Origin: Accumulibacter sp.
GTDB lineage: Bacteria; Pseudomonadota; Gammaproteobacteria; Burkholderiales; Rhodocyclaceae
Direction: 5' to 3'
DNA: 10,218 nucleotides
NCBI GenBank assembly: GCA_031274075.1
Contig: JAISQQ010000195.1
Coordinates: 1-10,218, forward strand
Shown: one piece after another, positions 5,637 to 10,218 of the stretch
Position numbering within the stretch: the stretch's first letter is position 1
How the letters are laid out: every line of letters begins with the position of its first letter
Notes under the pieces: generated by a model
What the model was told of the DNA's origin: nothing
The model's database searches: none
The model's input: the letters and a program-made list of their open reading frames with translations, nothing else
Made by a program: the position numbers and the translations under genes

Positions 5637-6875
5637 TCATTCGGCGCGTCCGAGTCTTGCCGCCACGGCGGCCACGCGCGCCGCGCGCAGGCGCGCGGGA
5701 ATCTCCTTTCCGTCGCAGGCGCGCGCGATCGCCGCGGCGTCGACCGATTGCGCCGCCTCCAGCGCCGACGGGAACAGTTCCGGGGCGGGGACGGGTTTGT
5801 CCTGCCAGCCGAGCCGGCCGTGGAAATCGCAATCGCAGGCGTCCAGGAGCTGACGGAAGCGTTGCGGGCGGCGCAGGGCGTCGGCGCTTTCCAGCAGGCG
5901 CACGATGGCCGACGCGCGCAGCTCCGGTCCGCGCCGGACGTCGCCGTGGTGACGGGCCACCAGCAGGGCCAGATCGCGGCATTCCGCCGGCGCTTTCAGG
6001 TAGGCGCAGACTTCCTCGACCAGTTCGAGGCCGCGCGCCTCGTGGCCGGGATGGCGCGGCAGATCGGCCGCCGGCGTGCGTCCCTTGCCCAGATCGTGCA
6101 GCAGCACGGCGAAGCGCACCGGCAGGGCGAAGCCTTCCCGCGCCGCGCAGTCGAGCGCCATCAGCACGTGCGCCCCGGTGTCGATCTCGGGGTGGTAGTC
6201 CGCCCGCTGCGGCACGCCGAACAGCCGTTCGAGCGCCGGGAGAACGCGGCCCAGCGCGCCACAGTCGTGCAGCGCCTGGATCATGCGCGAGGGCGCGGCG
6301 GCCATCAGTCCGCGAGCCAGTTCCCGCCAGACGCGCTCGGCGACCAGGTGATCGGCCTCGCCGCTGTCGACCATCCGCCGCATCAGCGCCATCGTTTCCG
6401 GCGCGATGGAAAAATCGCCGAAGCGCGCGGCGAAGCGCGCGACGCGCAGAATGCGCACCGGATCCTCGGCGAAGGCCGGGCCGACGTGGCGCAGGACGCG
6501 CGCTTCGAGGTCGGCGACGCCGCCGAAGGGATCGATCAGCGTCCCGTCCGGCGACCGGGCGATGGCGTTGATCGTCAGGTCCCGGCGCGCCAGATCCTCC
6601 TCCAGCGTGACTTCCGGCGAGGCGTGCAGGGTAAATCCCTTGTAGCCGTGGCCGGCCTTGCGCTCGGTGCGGGCGAGCGCGTATTCCTGGTGCGTGACGG
6701 GATGCAGGAAGACCGGGAAATCCTTGCCGACCGGCCGGAAGCCGCTTGAAAGCATCGCCTCGGGCGTGGCGCCGACGACCACGAAATCCCGATCCTGCAC
6801 CGGCAGGCCGAGCAGTTCGTCGCGCACCGCTCCGCCCACCGAAAAAATCCGCGGGCCTGGAACCGCGCCGCTCAA
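5637..6875 (-). CDS. cca: Multifunctional CCA protein (tRNA nucleotidyltransferase with HD domain)
   Basis: The enzyme adds or repairs the 3'-CCA end of tRNAs using CTP and ATP. It carries GGAVRD (14-19), the catalytic DRD (28-30, QDRDFVVVG), EEDLARRDLTINAIA (92-106), DPFGG (115-119) and EDPVRILRVARFAARFG (137-153), the class II bacterial set. A C-terminal HD phosphohydrolase domain follows (GAHVLMALD about 234, LLHDLGKG 258-265, PGHEARG 276-282), as in the E. coli enzyme. The frame is open far upstream, but real similarity begins near RIFSVGG. TTG at 6875 gives 412 residues, the E. coli length, has GGAAG 4 bases upstream, and overlaps the preceding GST stop as TTGA, so translation is probably coupled. 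The TTG start is inferred; the family call is firm. Confidence 0.93.
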   Translation of the reverse strand: MSGAVPGPRIFSVGGAVRDELLGLPVQDRDFVVVGATPEAMLSSGFRPVGKDFPVFLHPVTHQEYALARTERKAGHGYKGFTLHASPEVTLEEDLARRDLTINAIARSPDGTLIDPFGGVADLEARVLRHVGPAFAEDPVRILRVARFAARFGDFSIAPETMALMRRMVDSGEADHLVAERVWRELARGLMAAAPSRMIQALHDCGALGRVLPALERLFGVPQRADYHPEIDTGAHVLMALDCAAREGFALPVRFAVLLHDLGKGRTPAADLPRHPGHEARGLELVEEVCAYLKAPAECRDLALLVARHHGDVRRGPELRASAIVRLLESADALRRPQRFRQLLDACDCDFHGRLGWQDKPVPAPELFPSALEAAQSVDAAAIARACDGKEIPARLRAARVAAVAARLGRAE

Positions 6876-7492
6876 GCCGCTTCCGCGACGCACGCCTGGC
6901 GCCACTCCTGCATCGCCGGCAGCGCGGCCATGGTCTCCACCCACTGGCGCGAGGCTTCCGGCAGCTCGACGTGGTAGGTCAGGAAGCGGAAGACGACGGG
7001 CGCGTACATGGCGTCGACGTTGGTGAAATGGCCGAACAGGAAGGGGCCTTCCTGGCTGTGGCGCTGGCGGCAGTCTTCCCACATGGAGACGATGCGCGCC
7101 ACGTCCTTCTTGACCTCCACCGACGGCTCGGTGAAGGGCAGCGAAGCGCGCACGTCGAGCGGCATCCCCTGGCGCAGCGCGGCGAATCCGGAATACATTT
7201 CGCCGGCCATGGAACGCGCCTCGGCGCGCGCCTTGCGCTCGAACGGCCACAGCTTGCACACCTTTTCGGCCAGATACTCGCAGATGGACAGCGATTCCCA
7301 GACGATCGTGGCGCCGTCGATCAGGCAGGGCAGCTTGCCGGATGGCGAGTATTCGAGGATCTCCGCCTTGGTCGTGCTCTGGCGCAAGGGGATCGCGATC
7401 TCCTCGAAGGGCAGGCCGGCCTGCTTCGCCGCCAGCCAGGGCCGCAGGCTCCACGAGGAATAATTGCGGCTACCGATGATTAATTTGAACAT
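6872..7492 (-). CDS. Glutathione S-transferase family protein
   Basis: At 206 residues the protein has the standard cytosolic GST length. The thioredoxin-like N-terminal domain starts MFKLIIGSRNYSSWSLRPWL, with candidate catalytic serines or tyrosine at 11-13. It has the cis-proline segment GKLPCL (52-57, P55) and the glutathione-contacting WESLSICEYLAE (65-76, E66-S67). The all-helical C-terminal half includes FTNVDAMYAPVVFR (156-169), which fits the N-capping box of helix 6 (T157 to D160). It probably uses glutathione, but the substrate is unknown. The open frame extends upstream to 7798, but similarity begins at this ATG, which has an AGAGAG stretch about 7 bases upstream. The stop overlaps the cca start. 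The 315-base upstream gap suggests its own promoter. Confidence 0.9.
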   Translation of the reverse strand: MFKLIIGSRNYSSWSLRPWLAAKQAGLPFEEIAIPLRQSTTKAEILEYSPSGKLPCLIDGATIVWESLSICEYLAEKVCKLWPFERKARAEARSMAGEMYSGFAALRQGMPLDVRASLPFTEPSVEVKKDVARIVSMWEDCRQRHSQEGPFLFGHFTNVDAMYAPVVFRFLTYHVELPEASRQWVETMAALPAMQEWRQACVAEAA

Positions 7493-7807
7493 GGGAAATC
7501 TCTCTGTAACAATGTGTCGTAACGATCGTTTATCGGACGCCCCGGCCAAACGGCCGGACCAGCGCGGTCCCGGCGACGGCGCGCGGCGGATCGTCGGAAC
7601 GGCGGTTTCCAGCGGGTCGGACGGAGCGCTCGCCGGACGCGGACGCTGGGCCGACAAGCCGGTCGATGAGCCGGTCAAAAGCGTCCATACTCCACGAGTT
7701 GCCGCGCGCTGTAAACCCTGCCGCGCCTGTCCCGGTTGTCTTTTTGACCACACGATCCCAGGAATGTTACCGTAGCTCGCGCGCCGCCTGGCGCGCACAA
7801 GCGGCTT
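7493..7807. other. Gap between the lytic transglycosylase and GST genes; no convincing gene
   Basis: This 315-base stretch contains small palindromes but no recognised gene. AACGATCGTT (7521-7530) is a perfect 10-base palindrome about 30 bases upstream of the GST ATG. CCGGCC-AAAC-GGCCGG (7542-7557) is a hairpin with 6-base arms. A leftward open frame from the ATG at about 7688 to 7530 could encode about 52 residues (MDAFDRLIDRLVGPASASGE...), but GGAG sits too close to that ATG and I recognise no family. No clear -35/-10 pair for the GST gene was found, although one must lie here if it is transcribed separately. Confidence 0.5.
7779..7796 (-). terminator. Hairpin just downstream of the lytic transglycosylase gene
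   Basis: GCGCGCC-GCCT-GGCGCGC is a perfect 7-base-pair GC stem starting 12 bases after the transglycosylase stop. There is no T-run on either side, so it is not a classical intrinsic terminator. It may stabilise the mRNA 3' end or pause the polymerase. Confidence 0.3.
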
Positions 7808-9748
7808 TCAAGGCAATTCCCCGCCCGGCGCGTCGGCGCGCGGCCCAACGGTGCCCAGCCAGCGCTTGATCGACGACGGCTGGCCGGTAAACAGCGCGGA
7901 GTAATAGAGGGTGTTGCTCATGACCTTCTTGACGTAGTCGCGCGTCTCGTTGAACGGGATCGTCTCGGCGTAGATCGCGCCTTCCAGCGGATGATCGGCC
8001 TGCCACTTGCGCGCCCGTCCCGGTCCGGCGTTGTAGCCGGCCGAAGCGAGCAAGGGATGCTGGTCGAGGCGCTCCATGACCAGGCGCAGGTAGCTGGTGC
8101 CCAGCAGCACGTTGGTCTCGGTGTCGTTGACCCGGCTTTTGTGGAAATTCTTCAGCCCGATCTTGGACGCCACCCAGCGCGCGGTCGCCGGCATCAACTG
8201 CATCAGTCCCGACGCGCCCGCCGACGAGCGGGCGTCGGTGATGAAGCGGCTCTCCTGGCGCATCAGGCCGTAAACCCAGGCGTCGTCCAGCGACTGCTCG
8301 CGGGCGGCGGGGCGAATCTGTTCGCCGAAGGGCGACAGGTAGCGCAGCGCGTAGTCGTGCTCCGCGCGCGTGCGGTCGGCGGTGGCGATCGCGCGGTCAT
8401 AGACTCCGGCCCGCTCGGCCACCGTCGACGCGGCCAGCAGTTCGCGGTCGCTCATGCCGCGCAGGCCCCAGTTCCACTCGCGCACGGCTTCGGTGCGCAG
8501 CTTCAGGCGGAACAGCGCCAGCGCGCGCCGGATCGACCCGTTGGCCGCCGCTTGCGCCGTTTCGGCCGCCGTCGGCGGTACCGCCCGGGGCGGCGGCACG
8601 ACGCTCCGCCCCAATTCTTCGTCGGCGAGATTGCCGTAGAAATTCGGCTGCCCGGCGATGCCGGCGAACAAGGCCTCGGCCTTGCCGGCGCGCCCGCCCG
8701 CCCGATGGGCGCGCGCCAGCCAGTAAATCCAGGCCGGCTGCCCGGCCAGCGCCGGCGGCGTCTTTTCGATCGCCGCGCGCACCCGCTCCCAGTCCCGCGC
8801 ACGCAGCGCGGCGCGGATGCGCCATTGCGCCACCTCGTCGGACATCGGCGCGTCGCCGGCCTTGGCGTACCAGCCGGACGCTTCGGGCAGGTGGCGCAGC
8901 GCGGCCTGCCAGCCGATCACGCCCCAGGCCCAGCCCTTCTCGCCGGCGTGCAGCCGCGCCTCCAGCCGCTCCAGTTGTCCGGCGGCCACGCGCGGGTCGC
9001 CGCGGGCGACGCGCGCGATCGCCAGCGCGATGAGTTCGCGATGCATGCGGCTGTCCGACAGCGGCGTCTTGGCCAGCCAGGGCATCGGCGAGTTGGTCAC
9101 CGCCAGCGCCGTCCTGGCGTCCGGCGTCTGGCTCCGAGGCAGGTAATTCATGCTGTGGCGCGCGCCGGTCAGGCGATCGCTCTCCACCTGCCGGCGAATG
9201 CGCGCCCACACGTCGTCGGCCTGGACGCGCTTGCCGACGATCAGCGCTTCGAGCACCGGATGACAGGATTCCGGAGGGTCGATCAGCTTCAGCCAGAGCG
9301 GCATGGCCTCGTCGAGCGCGCTCGCGTCGCCGCGCGCCAGCCGGCTTTGCAGCGCATAGCAGGCCAGTTCCTGGTCCGGCTGCGCCAAGCTCGTGTATTC
9401 GGCGTCGAAAACCGGCCATTGCTGCCGCTGGCCCAGCTTTTTGAGCCAGGCGCCGCGTATCTTCTCGGCCAGATAATTGCCTTCGTTGGCGGCCAGGAAG
9501 GCGAGGACCGCCGCCGCGTCGATCTTCTTCTCCAGATCCAGTTGCAGCCGCCAGTAGTCGACATAGGCCGCCAGCTCATGTCCTTGCAGCGCGACGGCGA
9601 GGCGTTCGAGGCGCGCGCGGTCGCCAGCGTGCGTGGCGTCCCGGGCGGCGAGGAACAGCTCGTCGAGGGACGTGGATGTGGACGCGGCGAGACACCCGGA
9701 GAACAGGAAGAAAAGGAAGAGCGGGAAGGCGGCGAAACGGAACTTCAT
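7808..9748 (-). CDS. slt: Soluble lytic murein transglycosylase (Slt70-like)
   Basis: This periplasmic enzyme cleaves peptidoglycan glycan strands to form 1,6-anhydromuropeptides. From the ATG at 9748 it is 646 residues, close to the E. coli Slt70 size. An export signal (MKFRFAAFPLFLFFLFSGCLA) is followed by a long helical region (about 30-450) rich in paired helices, fitting the Slt superhelical ring. The C-terminal catalytic domain shows YGLMRQESRF with catalytic Glu near 499, GASGLMQLMPATA, and LLASAGYNAGPGRARKW, the three goose-lysozyme-like motifs. SGC at 17-19 could be a lipobox, although Phe precedes it. The open frame extends to 9907, but the earlier part runs through the hairpin-rich leader and is not signal-like; GGAG lies 10 bases before 9748. 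Its neighbour is the divergent folate enzyme. Confidence 0.93.
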   Translation of the reverse strand: MKFRFAAFPLFLFFLFSGCLAASTSTSLDELFLAARDATHAGDRARLERLAVALQGHELAAYVDYWRLQLDLEKKIDAAAVLAFLAANEGNYLAEKIRGAWLKKLGQRQQWPVFDAEYTSLAQPDQELACYALQSRLARGDASALDEAMPLWLKLIDPPESCHPVLEALIVGKRVQADDVWARIRRQVESDRLTGARHSMNYLPRSQTPDARTALAVTNSPMPWLAKTPLSDSRMHRELIALAIARVARGDPRVAAGQLERLEARLHAGEKGWAWGVIGWQAALRHLPEASGWYAKAGDAPMSDEVAQWRIRAALRARDWERVRAAIEKTPPALAGQPAWIYWLARAHRAGGRAGKAEALFAGIAGQPNFYGNLADEELGRSVVPPPRAVPPTAAETAQAAANGSIRRALALFRLKLRTEAVREWNWGLRGMSDRELLAASTVAERAGVYDRAIATADRTRAEHDYALRYLSPFGEQIRPAAREQSLDDAWVYGLMRQESRFITDARSSAGASGLMQLMPATARWVASKIGLKNFHKSRVNDTETNVLLGTSYLRLVMERLDQHPLLASAGYNAGPGRARKWQADHPLEGAIYAETIPFNETRDYVKKVMSNTLYYSALFTGQPSSIKRWLGTVGPRADAPGGELP

Positions 9749-9772
9749 CAAAAACTGACTCCGGTTGGAAAG

Positions 9773-9788
9773 ATCCCTCTTCAGGGAT
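9773..9788. repeat. Hairpin ATCCCT-CTTC-AGGGAT
   Basis: A perfect 6-base-pair inverted repeat with a 4-base loop, 25 bases upstream of the transglycosylase ATG. It would lie in that gene's leader. The arms are followed by TAATCC, not by a T-run. Function unknown. Confidence 0.5.
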
Positions 9789-9794
9789 AATCCT

Positions 9795-9823
9795 GCGCGG
9801 GAGGGGCGTAAGCCCTTCCGCGC
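9795..9823. repeat. REP-like GC-rich hairpin with a GTAA loop
   Basis: Bases 9795-9807 (GCGCGGGAGGGGC) pair with 9812-9823 (GCCCTTCCGCGC) around GTAA, with one bulge or mismatch. The pattern of a GC-rich stem with a short loop is like the palindromes at 5237-5598 but the sequence differs, so it could be another class of dispersed REP-like unit. It could also be the main stem of a structured leader. Confidence 0.6.
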
Positions 9824-9827
9824 CTTG

Positions 9828-9843
9828 GTCCGGCCTGCCGGAC
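9828..9843. repeat. Hairpin GTCCGG-CCTG-CCGGAC
   Basis: A perfect 6-base-pair inverted repeat with a 4-base loop, 4 bases beyond the previous hairpin. With its neighbours it makes three hairpins in a row within 71 bases of the divergent intergenic region. Confidence 0.5.
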
Positions 9844-9862
9844 GTGGATCGAAACATGGTAA

Positions 9863-9893
9863 GCTGGAAAATCCGTAGACACAGCGTTCCAGC
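9863..9893. repeat. Inverted repeat GCTGGAA...TTCCAGC before the fau start
   Basis: Perfect 7-base arms (9863-9869 and 9887-9893) separated by 17 bases, ending 7 bases before the ATG at 9901. In a rightward transcript this could form a stem covering the translation start, which lacks a clear ribosome binding site. It could also be a protein-binding site. Confidence 0.4.
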
Positions 9894-9900
9894 ATATCAC

Positions 9901-10218
9901 ATGCCAAGTACCCCAGCCGCCGGAGCCGCCGCAGTCACTGGAGCCGGCGGCGATCCTGCCAACGAATCTGCCAACGATCCCGCCTGCCGGGCGGCGCGGC
10001 GGCGCGCGTTGCGGCGGGAGGCCATCGCGCGCCGCATGGCCCTGAGCGAGGACGACTACGCGCAGCGTTCACGATTGGTCCGCGAGCATCTACTGGCGAA
10101 TTTTCCGCGGCTTTCCGCCCTGCGCGTCGGTTTCTACTGGCCGATGAACAATGAGCCGGATCTGCGTCCCGCGCTCGAAGCGTGGCTGCGGGCGGGCGAC
10201 GCGGCCTTCGCCGCCCTG
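9901..10218 (+). CDS. fau: 5-formyltetrahydrofolate cyclo-ligase, N-terminal fragment
   Basis: The first 106 residues are visible before the window ends. The enzyme converts 5-formyltetrahydrofolate to 5,10-methenyltetrahydrofolate using ATP and recycles the storage folate. Family features are RRRALRREAIARRMALSEDD (28-47), the basic first helix, and VGFYWPMNNEPDLRPALEAW (77-96), the strand and turn with the conserved PxxxEPD-like segment. Residues 1-25 are an Ala/Gly-rich tail that most homologues lack, containing a 10-base direct repeat (CTGCCAACGA at 9956 and 9968). A later start such as TTG at the ALRRE segment is therefore possible. The ATG at 9901 lacks a good ribosome binding site. It is divergent from the lytic transglycosylase gene. 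Confidence 0.88.
   Translation, partial: MPSTPAAGAAAVTGAGGDPANESANDPACRAARRRALRREAIARRMALSEDDYAQRSRLVREHLLANFPRLSALRVGFYWPMNNEPDLRPALEAWLRAGDAAFAAL

Noticed and set aside
5492..6749. Two rightward open frames of 359 and 414 codons over the CCA-enzyme gene
   Set aside because: Arg/Ala/Gly-rich antisense products without domains; the opposite strand encodes a complete CCA enzyme.
6876..7454. Upstream in-frame part of the CCA-enzyme open frame (would give 605 residues)
   Set aside because: It overlaps the GST gene in another frame, lacks family similarity, and would make the enzyme far longer than the family norm.
7530..7688. Small leftward open frame (MDAFDRLIDRLVG...) between slt and the GST gene
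   Set aside because: No properly spaced ribosome binding site and no family recognised; an open frame of about 50 codons is expected by chance at this GC content.
7991..9790. Rightward open frame of 599 codons opposite the lytic transglycosylase
   Set aside because: The antisense of a GC-rich gene; the minus strand has all three transglycosylase motifs and a signal peptide.
9749..9900. 6S RNA gene upstream of fau
   Set aside because: The location is suggestive, but I cannot see the long central-bubble hairpin or consensus, and the gap is shorter than usual; kept only as a hypothesis to test.

Overview
The window is GC-rich and gene-dense, with strong purine-rich ribosome binding sites. It looks like a beta-proteobacterium. 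The set of core genes and the style of the GC-rich palindromic repeats remind me of the Rhodocyclales (Accumulibacter/Propionivibrio-like). That assignment is recollection plus inference, not a search result.

Region A (1-5177) is an accessory catabolic locus. Five genes read leftward, probably as one operon: a TIM-barrel sugar-phosphate isomerase/epimerase-like enzyme (4132-3173), the three parts of a TRAP transporter (periplasmic binding protein 3057-2050, small permease 2022-1468, large permease 1468-176), and the start of a second TIM-barrel isomerase-like protein (128-1, cut by the window edge). A GntR/FadR-type (FCD) regulator is transcribed divergently (4476-5177). The 343-base gap between regulator and operon holds a perfect TTGACA -35 box. 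An inverted repeat covers that box, a 10-bp palindrome with a GTATAC core lies just upstream, and the heptamer TAACGTA occurs three times. The likely logic is that the binding protein captures a carboxylated compound (probably a sugar acid), the permeases import it using an ion gradient, the two enzymes isomerise or epimerise it, and the regulator senses it or a product.

Region B (5178-5636) has no convincing gene. It is filled by nested inverted repeats: an 84-base element with near-perfect 29-base arms, a second element with 35-base arms (33 of 35 matching) inside a longer imperfect inverted repeat, and a solo arm resembling the first element. These look like REP/MITE-type dispersed elements. 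They lie between the accessory locus and the housekeeping genes.

Region C (5637-10218) is housekeeping. A glutathione S-transferase-family gene (7492-6872) overlaps by four bases a multifunctional CCA-adding enzyme gene (6875-5637) that appears to use a TTG start. Upstream on the same strand is a soluble lytic murein transglycosylase (9748-7808). A 5-formyltetrahydrofolate cyclo-ligase gene (9901 to the window end) is divergent from it. The 152-base gap between these last two genes contains four separate inverted repeats.

No tRNA, rRNA, CRISPR array, transposase or phage gene was recognised. I see no clearly new multi-gene system. The least ordinary parts are the TRAP/isomerase locus with its layered operator region and the compound palindromic repeat region.
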